Assembly: GCA_034440575.1 (NCBI GenBank) | Contig: JAOTOL010001188.1 | Span: 62,001 to 126,000 of the forward strand | Origin: Imbricaverruca yamaguchii | Lineage: Eukaryota; Arthropoda; Thecostraca; Neoverrucidae | DNA: 64,000 nucleotides | Reading direction: 5' to 3' | In this document: in pieces, positions 11,391 through 26,012 of the stretch | Position numbering within the stretch: position 1 is the first letter of the stretch | Layout of the letters: each line of letters opens with the position of its first letter | The notes under the pieces: generated by a model | What the model was told of the DNA's origin: nothing | The model's input: the letters and a program-made list of their open reading frames with translations, nothing else | Database searches by the model: none | Position numbers and translations under genes: made by a program

Positions 11391-11815
11391 CTACTTTATA
11401 GTGCGATGGGCGGCGAGAAAGATGCCTGATCTGAGACCTTTTATCGTGCCAAACTCCACATGGAGAAGTGTTGCCTGAACATTTCCGGTGGTTCTGGTTG
11501 GCACACGAACAGATGAAAAGGATTCTAAAAGCTGAGATGAATTGATGAACTCTTTGAACACCTTGCCTACAAATAACACACCGCACTGTACGCGCCCCGC
11601 GTATAGAGGCTGGGGACTAAAAGGTCTCAGCAGGTGCTTATACTCCAGAGAGCGGCAGCCTGGCTCCGTGTCGTGAACGAGCCACATCAGGAAGTCCCGA
11701 TGCGAACGCGACGGCATTGTTTCAGTCAGAAACATGATATGGTAATTTTGTGATGCTGTAAATTGGAACGTTCCAGTAGTTAGAACGACTGTGACACCCA
11801 ACAGACCAGCTGTAC
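11391..11815 (-). CDS. PEBP-like domain exon (partial, tentative)
   Basis: On the minus strand an open frame runs from a possible acceptor (GGACAG, AG at 11816-11817) to TAG at 11391-11393, about 141 codons. It has no ATG where a start is expected, so it would be a terminal exon. The core pattern, residues roughly 25-85, resembles the phosphatidylethanolamine-binding (PEBP) fold: YHIMFLTETMPSR, then WLVHDTEPG, then a Leu-Tyr stretch with PFSPQPLYAGR and CGVLFVGK. PEBP proteins have a strand ending in T-D-P-D-A-P-S-R, then W-h-V-x-N-I-x-G and P-P-P-x-G-x-H-R-Y. Here the DPDAPSR motif is degenerate (ETMPSR) and the HRY motif reads VQC, so ligand-site residues are missing. It may be a divergent PEBP-like domain, as in mitochondrial ribosomal protein L38, a decaying copy, or a chance likeness. 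The upstream exon was not located. Confidence 0.33.
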
Positions 11816-11829
11816 CTGTCCGATCGCCA

Positions 11830-12324
11830 AACCAGACTCAGACCCAGGCGGGCGTGTGCAATGCCATGTTATTTCTGTATGGACATCATTCTAAGGAGTG
11901 CAGGGACGTCAACCGAGCTTGTATGATCTGAAATTAGGCGTGATAGCCGCGACGATATTGAGCGGCACATCCGTGAGGACAGACTGAGGTCGATGTTGCC
12001 CAATTTCAGGCCATGCATTGGCAGCAAGCAGGCCGTTCGTAAGCTGCTCAACTAGACCGCTGATGACCTTAACCGATTTGTTGTCAACGTAGGCTCGCGC
12101 GCGGCTGGCTAGGTTAGGAACGTGGGAGCGATGCCGAATAGTTCCTGCCGTTTGGCGCGTGTCGGTGCCTGTGCGTTCACCCTGATGCCGCTGTCGCCAT
12201 TGGAGCTGCACGTCGTTGTTCTGGGGATGAATGGCTCGTCGGCCTGCGGCGAAGACGCCACAAGCACCACATGCTCAGCATGTGCTTTGACCCGATAGGT
12301 GCGATGCTCCAAGTCAGTTGGTCG
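11830..12324. other. Unassigned sequence upstream of the minus-strand exon
   Basis: Minus-strand frames at 11909-12211 and 12109-12312 are open but share no domain I know. If the PEBP-like exon is real, its earlier exons may lie here; an acceptor-like CCTAATTTCAG on the minus strand occurs near 11930. Confidence 0.3.
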
Positions 12325-12800
12325 TCCCAGTTGGTGTCAAAACTGTAGAGCGTGTCATCCGCCAGCAGGTCTACAATAATCTGTCGGAAAACTATCACCT
12401 CTCTTCAACTTGGCACGGTTTCCTTCCTCGTTACTCAACGAAAACCACCCTGACCTGCATTTCGGGCCACATTCTATCTGCATGTGACTATGAAGAAGTG
12501 TCCATTCTCTACTTGCTAGAGTTGAGCAAGTTCTTTGATGTGATAGACTACTATAAACTTCTGCCAAAACCATGTCTCCACAGCATCAACACATCCCGGT
12601 TTTCGGCTTACCTTCAGGGCCACATCCAGGGTGTCAGCCTCACTGAGAGTCTGGGTGTAACACATAACAGCTGCCCGGTTGCCCAACAACACCAGTGCTT
12701 TTCAAAGATCATCTTTCGGACCTCTTCTCTTCCGCGTCCCCGCCAACGACCTCAGTCTGTCGCCGAAGACACAGTGGTTATAAAATAGGCCGATATAACC
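12325..12800 (+). pseudogene. LINE reverse transcriptase fragment, decayed
   Basis: The translation carries the recognisable order of a non-LTR reverse transcriptase palm: K-x-V-E-R-V-I-x-Q-Q, then HGF-x-x-x-x-ST-x-T-x-L, then a D-x-SK-F-D-like core (here LLELSKFFDVIDYY) and an AYLQGHIQG stretch. After that the frame slips: FRVPANDLS and a YAD remnant appear in other frames. The active-site aspartate after the LL is replaced by glutamate. It is truncated on both sides. The fragment at 23540-24075 is a second copy of the same family with different lesions. The clade (CR1/Jockey-like) is a guess from motif style. Confidence 0.8.
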
Positions 12801-12884
12801 CACATTTTAGTTGCTGTACAGAAATTCCTTATTCAAATTGTCATCGTTCACATGGAAACAATTTTAGCCTACCCTTTAAACAAA

Positions 12885-12960
12885 AATTAATCCGAGTTCC
12901 TACTGGGGTGGCGTTATGAACCAGGGTCCTATTGCTGAGCACAGCTTGTTGGGTGAACCC
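12885..12960 (+). repeat. Dispersed repeat shared with 741-815 (inverted)
   Basis: Matches the minus strand of 741-815, including GGGGTGGC, TTATGAACCAGGG and ATTGCT. It follows the LINE fragment by about 90 bp and could be part of the same insertion. Confidence 0.5.
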
Positions 12961-13014
12961 ACCAAGCCCCACCACCCGATACATGTATTCCAGTTCAACG
13001 GCAGAATTTTGACC

Positions 13015-13215
13015 GAAAGTTTAACGTGCCGTCAATGCGCCTACACGGCCGTTCGGTAGCTCGTCCCCGGCCTTATTGGGTCAGCTGCCAACTGACCCTC
13101 CCAGCCGGTGGATAAATGCGAGCGCGCGAAGCGACTTGAACACTGTGTCGCCAGGACAGGGGAGACCAGAGCAGGCCAGCGCTCTAACCAACTGTGCTAC
13201 CGGGGCGGCTAAGCT
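13015..13215 (-). mobile_element. tRNA-derived SINE, diverged
   Basis: On the minus strand the 5' part reads like a tRNA head: TAGCACAGTTGGTTAGAGCG contains an A-box, and GTGTTCAAGTC about 55 bp later is a weak B-box. The body ends near TTGACGGCACGTTAAACTTT, like the 3' domain of many animal SINEs. No clear target duplication was found. Confidence 0.5.
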
Positions 13216-13717
13216 CTGGCTTCGAGTAAATGGACTGAATATTCGTGATCACGACTTGCCCACCATTTCGGAAGGAAAAAATCAGAGTTAAGTTAGGTCG
13301 CTCGCTCAACTGGGATTTACGCGTCAGAAGTGACTCGGAGTTGCTTTGGAGTTCTGTGTGGTCTGTCGCATCTGACGGGCCTTCCAACATCTGTCATCTC
13401 GCTAGCCAATGTCCAGCTCTTGTAGATCCGCCACTGTTGTGTACAGTACGGTAGCGCAGCCGGAAAGACCCTATGTCGCATTAAGCAAATCATCAACTAC
13501 TCTGCAAAAGCACTTTTCGGCCGCAAAAAGCTTGACCGTGTTTCTAATCTGCCAAGTCCATAAGTGGATACAACACCACGCGCCTCACGCACAAGACGCG
13601 CTGCCGTGGCGAGTCGCAGTCTCCGGCTTATGGTCTCGCCAGCGTGGTGGAGACTCGCGACCGAACCACTCGTCAGGAGCATCATCTGCGTGTCCCCGCG
13701 CCCCCCGCACCGAGATG

Positions 13718-13905
13718 TTTGTTTGTTTGTTGTTTGTTTATTGGTTGGTTCACGACACACTTTATGCACATTCACGGCTAATGGCGCCGCCCACACTGTT
13801 TCGCCGGTGGGCCGCGGGATTGGGAAATGTCCTGAGTGGCGCCAGAGTCGAACCCGGGACCTTTGGCACCCATAGCCCGACACCTTAACCACTCGGCCAT
13901 CCCCG
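13718..13905 (-). mobile_element. tRNA-derived SINE with perfect 17-bp TSD
   Basis: On the minus strand it starts with a tRNA-like head: A-box in GATGGCCGAGTGGTTAAGG, B-box in GGGTTCGACTC. A body of about 110 bp follows, ending CCAACCAATAAACAAACAAA. The flanks carry the identical sequence CCCCCCGCACCGAGATG at 13701-13717 and 13906-13922. It is the same family as the copy at 17815-17998 in opposite orientation. Perfect flanks and intact boxes suggest a fairly recent insertion. Confidence 0.93.
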
Positions 13906-13922
13906 CCCCCCGCACCGAGATG

Positions 13923-15114
13923 GGGAAGAGACGACTTGACTGCGGAGCCCCATCGCTGTACAGCTCGTCATCAACCGAGCTGCGGGGGCTTCCCGTGTCG
14001 GTATTCAGTCGTCGCCTGCGGCGGCGCCAGCGCGATGTGTCGGCCGAGCCAGACTGATCTGCTGCACGCTCTGCTCTATTATGTCATGACCTGCATGACC
14101 ACAGGTGTTCTGTGATGTTGACCTAATTTCACGGATTTTGTTATTGTATGCACGCGAGATGGTAATAGCCGCGAGTTCATTGTGGATTGCCTAAATACTA
14201 GCCTGTATATGTTTGTATCTGCATCTTGTTGACTTCTGAATCAAGGCTACGATTTGAAGCTTCAGTTCCTGTATGAGATTCAACTCCTTCTGACCCCTAC
14301 CTTCCTCTGCATTCCTTAGCTGTCTCTGCACCTGTACTCTGCACTCTTTACCCGGCAAGCTCATATTATCTGTGATGATGCCTCTGCCTCTACGCGTTAC
14401 CTAGTTGCCAGCCGAGTCTACTACCCTCTCCTAACGTTGGCCAGTAGCCATCTGACTCTGCCACCCCCTTCGTTTATTGGCTCGCTGACGTCCGGTCCAG
14501 AAGGCTCCTCTGTGTTGGTCAGCTGATTCTCGGGTGGCCGAGTTGGGCCACCACGGAACGAATCACTACGGCTCAGGAAGGTGTGGCTGCAGCATGCTCC
14601 AGTGTCGCGCGCACAGGCCTGCGCGTGCTCCACCATCCTCCCGGCGACCGACTGTTGACTGGCCAGCGTCCGTGTCCAGAATCAACGTCTGGACAGCGTG
14701 GCAGCGTTGGATATTCACAGTGGTTCGCTGCCTATCGTTGTAGGTGGCGCTGCTGCATCGGCGCAGGTGGCGCTGTCGGTTGCGAATAATGTGAAACCAC
14801 ATTTGCGCCAATGCTGACCAGAGGCGGACGTATCCATGCTGCTGGGCGCCGCGCCACCAATTGAGCCGGCAGCCGATTCCTCACAAGCCTGCTCTGTTTT
14901 GGAGGGTTTCCTCAGGCTATGGAGGGGCACCTTACATTTTTGAGAACATGATTCGATGACCTCTTGTCGAAACTCTCCATCTGGGCCTACACCCTTCCCT
15001 GCTGAACCTTGCGTGAGCTTCAGGGACTTCCTGTCGTCACTGTGAAAGGCCTCTTGTCCTGACACCTCCAGATATGATGTGAATTCTTGCCAAGCTTCGG
15101 GGAGATTTCGATAT

Positions 15115-15117
<3 letters not shown>
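13923..15117. other. Stretch without a supported gene
   Basis: Short overlapping frames only; a pyrimidine-rich part near 14270-14400 encodes nothing recognisable. Confidence 0.5.

Positions 15118-15171
<54 letters not shown>
15118..15171. repeat. (AT)n microsatellite
   Basis: About 27 AT dinucleotides. Confidence 0.98.
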
Positions 15172-15174
<3 letters not shown>

Positions 15175-16476
15175 TATGTATAGATATATTGCATGTGTAG
15201 AGTATAAGGTTTGAAACCGTAGCAATGGTGAAATCTCCGGGACTTTGGTAATTTAAACAACTTATTCTATTCCATGCTGCATGATATATGGCCAGTTTTC
15301 CACAGTAATAGCATTACCGCGCAGTGGTAGGAAGGCTAATGCCGCCCGCTCTTCACAACAGCGCATGATGTGTACCATGCCCCCCACCCCCAAGGAAGCG
15401 ATGTCATCTGTCGTCAGAAGCATTTATTTCATCGGTGTATATGATACTTTGTATGCACTTTAGGCGATAGATAACCTTGTTGCATGTGAAAACTAATTGA
15501 TTGAATCAGGGATAGATATTTGAAAAAAGGCATTTAAAGAATAGCTAGGAATGCTGAAGTTCATGAACCTGCAAGAGTCCTTGGAGAGATTGCCCCTTAT
15601 ATGTCATATGGAACCGGAGAAAATAGGAGTTCGGTGAAGAATTGAGGGCTCATCATTTTGAATGGAACAGAATTCCTGGCCTATGGATGGTTACTATATC
15701 TATGTTTATCTTCCAATGTAGCGGAGGAAAATGTCCGGCTTCGCCTTCACCCACATAGTACTGACCCATCAGTGACACACCTGTCTCATCAAGAGTTTCA
15801 TGTCGAAATCCCGTTAATAAGCATTGCCACTAGGCAATTCCAATGTCCGTTCATGTGACCAATGTGTACTCTAGGAGGGGCTATGTGAAGTACATTGATC
15901 AAGTGACAGCCATTTAAGATTTCGATGTCTCTTCCCGAAGTAAATGATATAAAGTCATAATAGATCATGCTTGGGCCACGTCAGAGTGACGTAATATTTG
16001 CCGATATCTGAAGAAGAAAAAACGCAGCAGTGCATACAAATTGACATATAATCCGAACAAATGGAGATATTTTATGTCCATAAATGGTGATCGTGTGGTA
16101 ACCAGTGGCCTTGCATATGGTGACAACTGGTGTTATTGTCACCCCTCACTTTGAAATATAGGCATGCCAAATAGAAATAAAAATATTGATAAAAATGCGT
16201 CAACATTTCCCATTTAGATTCCAACGTTAAAAATAAATGTATCAATTGACAGCTTTTTTAAAAACATTTCGTGCAGATTTTATAACGAGTTAGTAGTTTA
16301 TCACGAATACTTGGCGGGGGGGGGGGGAGATTTGACTACACCGGCCAATTCCGGGCGCAGCACAACTATGCCAGAATGCTTTGATATACTTCTTCGAAAG
16401 TATAAACTCGTCAAGGAGACAGCATTAGTGTTTAAACAAACATTCAATTCAGGTACCAGTGTTGTCGGTTAGCCAG
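15172..16476. other. AT-rich stretch without a supported gene
   Basis: No frame of note. A run of about 14 G lies near 16315-16328, resembling the G-runs of the TTAA-bounded elements but without detectable termini. Confidence 0.5.
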
Positions 16477-17119
16477 TTGCAGCGGTGCGAACAGCTGGAT
16501 TACCAGTAGGGACGGCCCAACGATGCCGAACAACTGGTTTACCAGGAGGGAGCGGACCAACGATGCCAGACAGCTGGATTATCAGTAGGGACGGCCCCAA
16601 AGTGCCGAACAACTGGACCACCAGGAGGGGGCGACCCCAGAGTGCCGAACAGCTGGAACATCAGGAGGATGGCCTCAGAGTGCCGAACAGCTGGACCACC
16701 AGGAGGGGGCGACCCCAGAGTGCCGAACAGCTGGAACACCAGGAGGATGGCCCCAGAGTGCCGAACAGCTGGAACACCAGGAGGATGGCCTCAGAGTGCC
16801 GAACAGCTGGAACACCAGGAGGATGGCCCCAGAGTGCCGAACAGCTGGACCACCAGGAGGATGGCCTCAGAGTGCCGAACAGCTGGACCACCAGGAGGGG
16901 GCGACCCCAGAGTGCCGAACAGCTGGAACACCAGGAGGATGGCCTCAGAGTGCCGAACAGCTGGACGAGGGGCGCCCAGAGTGGCGAACAGCGGACACCA
17001 GGAGGATGGCCTCAGAGTGCCGAACAGCTGGAACACCAGGAGGGGGGCCAGGGGGACAGCTGGCACCCCAGAGTGCTGAACAGCTGGAACACCAGGAGGG
17101 GCGGCTCAACGATGCCCGT
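16477..17119. repeat. 38/41-bp minisatellite, about 16 copies
   Basis: The core AGTGCCGAACAGCTGGAACA is followed by CCAGGAGG and then one of two endings: ATGGCC(C/T) giving 38 bp, or GGGCGACCC giving 41 bp. The ending types are interspersed. The first four copies are more diverged (GATGCC for GTGCC). The long frames across it are not genes. Confidence 0.95.
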
Positions 17120-17802
17120 CTAATACGATAATCACTGTCCTGCACCATAACCCTCGCCACAAATGGGCCCGCCGTAATTGGTCTGTTTGGACAAGGAAAC
17201 GAGCGACAGTAGCGGATGTGGCCAATCGGCGGGGCGAAGCGTTGTCGATCGGTACTGGAGTGGATCCCCGGGTAGCACGACTCAGTCACATATGCACTTC
17301 ACCTGTGTATGGATGGATGGATGTGGAGGTGTGTGTATGTGCGAGGTGAACAGACACTCCGCCTTGAACGAAATGCTGGCGGGGATGGCGCTGCTGTCGA
17401 TTCTTTCCAAATGGGATCCATTCGCGTACTATTCAGTGTCGAAAATGTTGGGAAGGGATATGTCTTTTGTCCTCTTCCCTATGCTGGGATCCGTGCGTAA
17501 GCAATCAACTCAAGTGGAGGCACAGAAGAAGCACGGCGTCGCTGACTGCATTCATATTTGTCTAATTGAGTAGCAGTAAGTAATTCATTCAGGCAAAAGA
17601 AACATTATTTTAGAAAGAATCGTTGAAGCGTTCGTTTGTCAAACAATTGCGTGGTGTGTTCCGCCTTTTGAACTTCAGCCTCTTGGCGGTGGACGGTAGT
17701 GATTTAATGCCGTCTTCGGTATAGTTTTGTTGATGACCTTCGAACCACCCGTGCAACAGGCCGTATCTAATTTGTGATGACCATATGGTCAATGGGGCAT
17801 CT
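17120..17802. other. Stretch without a supported gene
   Basis: A plus-strand frame (17178-17573) is open for about 130 codons but matches nothing I recognise and has no splice or start context that decides it. Confidence 0.4.
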
Positions 17803-17814
17803 TGTCCCGAAGGG

Positions 17815-17998
17815 GGGGGCGGGGATGGCCGAGTGGTTAAGGTGTCGGGCTATGGGTACCAAAGGTCCCGGGTTGGACTCTAGCGTCGCTCAGGACATTT
17901 CCAAATCCCGCGGCCCACCGGCGAAACAGTGTGGGCGGCGCCATTAGCCGTGAATGTGCATAAAGTGTGTCGTGAGCCAACCAATAAACAAACAAAAA
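17815..17998 (+). mobile_element. tRNA-derived SINE with perfect 12-bp TSD
   Basis: The head GATGGCCGAGTGGTTAAGG holds the A-box. GGGTTGGACTC is a B-box with one mismatch to GGTTCGANTC. The body ends CCAATAAACAAACAAAAA. TGTCCCGAAGGG occurs at 17803-17814 and 17999-18010. The head resembles tRNA-Leu/Ser-type sequences. It is the same family as 13718-13905. Confidence 0.93.
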
Positions 17999-18010
17999 TG
18001 TCCCGAAGGG

Positions 18011-22004
<3,994 letters not shown>

Positions 22005-22150
22005 CGCACACACGCGCACACACATACATATGAATGTATATCTATCTGTCGGTATAATTTATAGATATAGATATATATATACATGCATAGATGTAGAAAT
22101 ACACACACACCTATTTGTGCATATATATATATATATACATATATGTCCTT
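22005..22150. repeat. CA/TA-rich low-complexity sequence
   Basis: Interrupted ACAC, ATAT and TATAGATA runs. Confidence 0.8.
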
Positions 22151-22476
22151 ATATATTTTGTATAAATCCATATTTTTAATCCATCATATACCTAGCGCAC
22201 GCTTTCATGACTATGCTCCTATGCAGCTGTATTTCCGACTCATTATCACACTGGAGCAACATACCGGGTAGCAGAGAAGTCTTTGCACATCACGCCATCA
22301 TCAATTGTATTTGCACTTGTGAATTTTCAGCTGCATTGACATGTAAGGGAGATGATCAGTATGTTACAGTTGAGAAAATAGATAACACATGGTAAACTGT
22401 GAGGTAGCATTACATCATAATGTGCAATATGTAGTATTATATATCATGCCGTACTTGAATTCCGATTCAGTGTAGC

Positions 22477-22537
22477 ATGGGCGCTACATGACCAGTGTAG
22501 TCGATGCGCCCTAAAGCCCTAATAACTAACTAACTAA
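22477..22537 (+). mobile_element. Minimal SINE/LINE 3'-end insertion (61 bp) with TSD
   Basis: The insert begins ATGGGCGCTACATGACCAGT, continues GTAGTCGATGCGCCCT and ends in a tail of AACT repeats. It is flanked by CGATTCAGTGTAGC (22463-22476) and CGATTCAGTATAGC (22538-22551), 13 of 14 matching. Its left boundary falls at the same base of the element as the insertion at 10852. Confidence 0.78.
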
Positions 22538-22551
22538 CGATTCAGTATAGC

Positions 22552-23408
22552 TATCGTCAAGCTCAGGGATCAAATTTTAACTTGGCTTTACTGGAAAGGT
22601 GATAGATGTGCAGCCGTTTGTTTATCGGGAAACTACGATTAGTCATACTAACAGGAGCATCAGTTTAAAGAAGGCTTCACAATGTAGGCGAAATATCAAT
22701 ACATAAACGCATGACAATGATTTAGACAATACTTCATAGCTCCTGGAAGCATGCGTTGCATGATGCGCGTGGCAAAAGAGGTTGATGTTGATGGATGTGA
22801 TGGATGTGATGGATGTGAACATCAATGGTGGTGCATTTTCAACTTCGCATGACATACACAGGCTGGAACCCAATAGAGCGATACCCATCAATTGTGATTA
22901 TCTACCGCACCTTTCAGAATTGCAATGTCTATGCGATCATCATGTTTTTTGGCAGCAACTTTTTTCCGGACATGTCTCGGTCACATGCTGGATGCGAATC
23001 AACATGTGAAGTTGCGTTGACTTCCAGGTGGGCATTTTGTTTCTGCGGCTGCATGTCCGCTCCATCAGCTGTCGTTTGCACCCGTGCAATTGGCTCACGG
23101 GCCCGGATACACACCTAACCGAACGCTTTTGATGCGCAGGGCAGTCCGATCTCCATTATTATCCATTAGTGTCTGTCTAGCTACCGTGCATGGCATGGAA
23201 ACAGAGTATTTTTGCGAACCTGACGATATAGCATGTTTAAAAGCGAACGTACGGACGCGGACGTGGACGCCGACACAAACATTTGTTTGAGACATCTACA
23301 ATATATTTTCGGTTATTATAGCTTCACGTCGGTGATATAAAACGAGGTCAGAGGTAGCAGCATGCATACGCAGAACATATAATAATGTTGCAATATACGA
23401 AACAGTGT
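22552..23408. other. Stretch without a supported gene
   Basis: Only short frames; a small run of GGATGTGAT repeats at about 22793-22820. Confidence 0.5.
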
Positions 23409-23520
23409 TGGGTATTGAGCAGCGCACGTCAATCCGGAGAATTAGATCTGGGTATCGAGCAGCACACGTCAATCCGGAGAATTAGATATCGGTGTCGAGC
23501 GACACACTAGCAATCCGGGG
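23409..23520. repeat. 40-bp tandem repeat, nearly 3 copies
   Basis: The unit contains GGGTATCGAGCAGCACACGT then CAATCCGGAGAATTAGAT; the third copy is diverged. Confidence 0.88.
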
Positions 23521-23539
23521 GCGCATGTGGCCTTTCGGA

Positions 23540-24075
23540 TGGGGACCGAATAGGGGTACTAATTCCAATTCCAATTTTCGTCCTATCTCCATCGTCCCAG
23601 TCATTGTGAAAATTGTAGAGCGTGCCGTCCACCAGCAACTCTACAATTACCTGTCCGATAATCACCTCCTCTCCTAAACTCAGCACGGCTTCCGTCCTCG
23701 TCCCTCGACGGAAACCACTCTGACCTCTATATCTAACCAGATCCTATCCGCATGTGACCATAGAGAGGTGTCCCTTCTCTGGCTGCTGGATTTGAGCAAG
23801 TGCTTTGATGCGATAGATCACTGAAAAGTCAAATCTCCTGTCAAAATTAAGTCTCCACAGCATCGATACTACCTGGTTTTCGGCCTATCTTCAGAACCAC
23901 ACCCGGAGCAGCCTTACTGACAGTCTGGGTGTCGTCCAAAATCTTCCCCGTTGCCCAACAGCATCGGCGTTTTTCAAGGGTCATCTCTCGGACCTCTCCT
24001 TTACTGTGTCTTCGCCAACGACTTCAGGCTGTTCGCCGAAGGCGCAGTGAGTTTCAATTTCATGGCGTGACCCAT
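23540..24075 (+). pseudogene. LINE reverse transcriptase fragment, decayed
   Basis: Residue order FRPISIVPVIVKIVERAVHQ, then QHGFRPRPSTETTLTSI, then LLDLSKCFDAIDH, then (in other frames) QGSSLGP and FANDFRLF, is typical of non-LTR reverse transcriptases. The frame is broken by a stop before QHGF, a stop right after the DAIDH block and later frameshifts. It keeps the D of the D-L-S-K-C-F-D motif that the sister copy at 12325 has lost. No endonuclease or 3' end was recognised. Confidence 0.85.
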
Positions 24076-24289
24076 CCTCGCTGGCGGCTGCCCCGCCTTT
24101 GTTCGCTCCACAGGCCTTCCACATCACTGACGGCATTGATCACACACAAGTCGCTGCCGGCGGTCTCACGCCCCAGCCATATAAATATCCGATCGCTTTT
24201 GTATGCCGTTCGCCTTAACGCGGCATTACACTGGAATATCCACGGCAGCTGACGGGAGAAGTGCGTGACGGGTGCGTGCTAGTCGCCAC

Positions 24290-24580
24290 ATTCCGGAGAA
24301 GGGCACTCAGTGGCCCAGGCACTCCCGATACGGGCGTGCAGTGACCCAAGCACTCCGGAGACAGGCGTGCAGTGGCCCAATCACTGCGGAGGCGGGCGTG
24401 CAGTAGCCCAGACACTACGAAAACTAGCATGCCTTGGTACTGGCACTCCGGAGACGGGCACGCCGTGGTACCGGCACTCCGGAGACGGGCACGCCGTGGT
24501 ACTGGCACTCCGGAGACGGGCACGCCGTGGTACTGGCACTCCGGAGACGGGCACGCCGTGGTACCGGCACTCCAGGGACT
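24290..24580. repeat. 31-bp minisatellite, about 9 copies
   Basis: The core GGCACTCCGGAGACGGGCAC is followed by GCCGTGGTACT. The left copies are strongly diverged (GCGTGCAGTGGCCCA) and the four right copies nearly identical, so the array is young at its right side. Confidence 0.93.
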
Positions 24581-24892
24581 TATCGATCTCGACCTCTCGC
24601 TTCAATCTCGCCGCACCACTGCTGCTTACCTGAGCCGATCAGATTAATTGTCAGACACCAGGCCGCCGTAGTCGGAGATAAATATGGCCAGAAGAGTATT
24701 CGGATCGTGCTGTTCCAGGTCACAGGCCATCAGTGCCCACTATCGCTCTGTCACGTAAAATAAATGGATCTGTTATCAACATTTTGGAGTCAGGCGGTCG
24801 GCATGATTTACCTCCTAGTACAAGAAATAATGATAGGGTTAATTGGGGTCAAATGAGAGCATTTGTTCAAAAGGTACTAGTTGGTTAGCCGT

Positions 24893-25720
24893 TTTGTTCA
24901 CTTTTGTCTCTTCCGTCAGATCCTCACACCCCGTCCCGGGGGGGGGGGGGTCGATAGAGACCCCCTCTAATCTCCAAACTAAGGGTCGCACGAAAACGAA
25001 ATGGGTGTCATCAGAAAACGCTAGACGAGTATGGCTAGACACCACCCCCAACAAATCCCCCCCAAAATGACGTTACTAGGGGCCTTTCACGACTTACATC
25101 ATGTTTGTGGCTCTGGGGGGTTCATTTTGAGGGAGATTTGAAGAGGAAAAAAACAACATTATTTGGAATCAGAAAAGGATAGCGAAATCGACCAGTAGTA
25201 TACAATTTTAACCACGAAAAATTCAGAAGTTTTTTATTTAAAAATGTTGAGTTTTCAAGTTTTCTTCTATTACCCTTTTCTAATGGGTAGTGCGGAACGA
25301 AAAATGCTGTTCGAGGTTAACTTACCTCAATATAAAATGCTTGCTTGGGCCAAAATCCTCGATTTTAACTCCAAAGGGTAAATATGCAAAAGTAATGTTA
25401 TATAAAAACGGGAAAAAAAAATTCCTCTAGTGCGCTTTGTTGTATCCCTAAAGAGAAGCAAACGCTGAAAGCTTATTCAAATATCTTTATCCGTTAAAGC
25501 GTGACGACTGGTCGAACCTCTTGGAGTTGACCTCACTTGACCTATACTAACTCGTTGACCCTAGATGACCTGACCTAAGAAATTTGGCATGCCAAATCTA
25601 TGTGGGAAAAAGTATGACAAATTTCGGCACGCTACCGCGCGTGGTTCTTTCACAGTCTACGGAAAACCTAAGGGGGTGGTGGTCGTCAACGACCCCCTCC
25701 CAGAGTACGGCGCGGGTTAA
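24893..25720 (-). mobile_element. TTAA-bounded non-autonomous transposon, minus orientation
   Basis: The right end reads GTACGGCGCGGGTTAA (TTAA at 25717-25720). The left end is worn and has no clean TTAA; TTAG near 24893 is a possible relic. Homologous to the elements at 26545-27159, 28975-29402 and 40717-41551, it shares the G-run near the end, the TCCGTCAGATCCTCACACCC stretch and the AGGTCA block. No transposase frame. Confidence 0.8.
25528..25543 (-). promoter_or_regulatory. AGGTCA DR4 inside TTAA element
   Basis: Reads AGGTCAAGTGAGGTCA on the minus strand: two perfect half-sites with a 4-bp spacer. Further half-sites lie at about 25563-25575. Confidence 0.5.
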
Positions 25721-25956
25721 TGCAGCTCACGTCGCATTGTCAATGAGATCCCGGGTCGGTCTTGATCCGAATCACCCTTGGTTTCATACAACGGTATAAT
25801 GCGAACTTGTCATTGTCCCATTCAACCTGAAAATGTTAGAACCCGGACCCCACCCTCTGGTTTGATGAAAGATCTGTTTTGCTGATGGTAATATTAGGGA
25901 ACAACTTTGTGATCGTAGCTCAAATCGTAATAGATCAACAAAGGTTCCATGTAAAT

Positions 25957-26012
25957 TTTGATGAAGGTACTACTATGAAGGTATCTACCTTCATAGTAGT
26001 ACCTTCATCAAA
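25957..26012. repeat. Perfect 27-bp palindrome, 2-nt loop
   Basis: The left arm is 25957-25983 and the right arm 25986-26012, exactly complementary, with loop TC. Each arm also contains two copies of GAAGGTA. No flanking duplication or transposon end is visible, which points to an inverted duplication formed by template switching, or a foldback. Confidence 0.93.

Noticed and set aside
12325..12800. Intact reverse transcriptase gene
   Set aside because: Frameshifts, substitution of a catalytic aspartate and truncation at both ends show it is a dead fragment.
17178..17573. 131-codon plus-strand frame as an exon
   Set aside because: No recognised domain, and its first part is adjacent to array sequence; kept only as an unassigned stretch.
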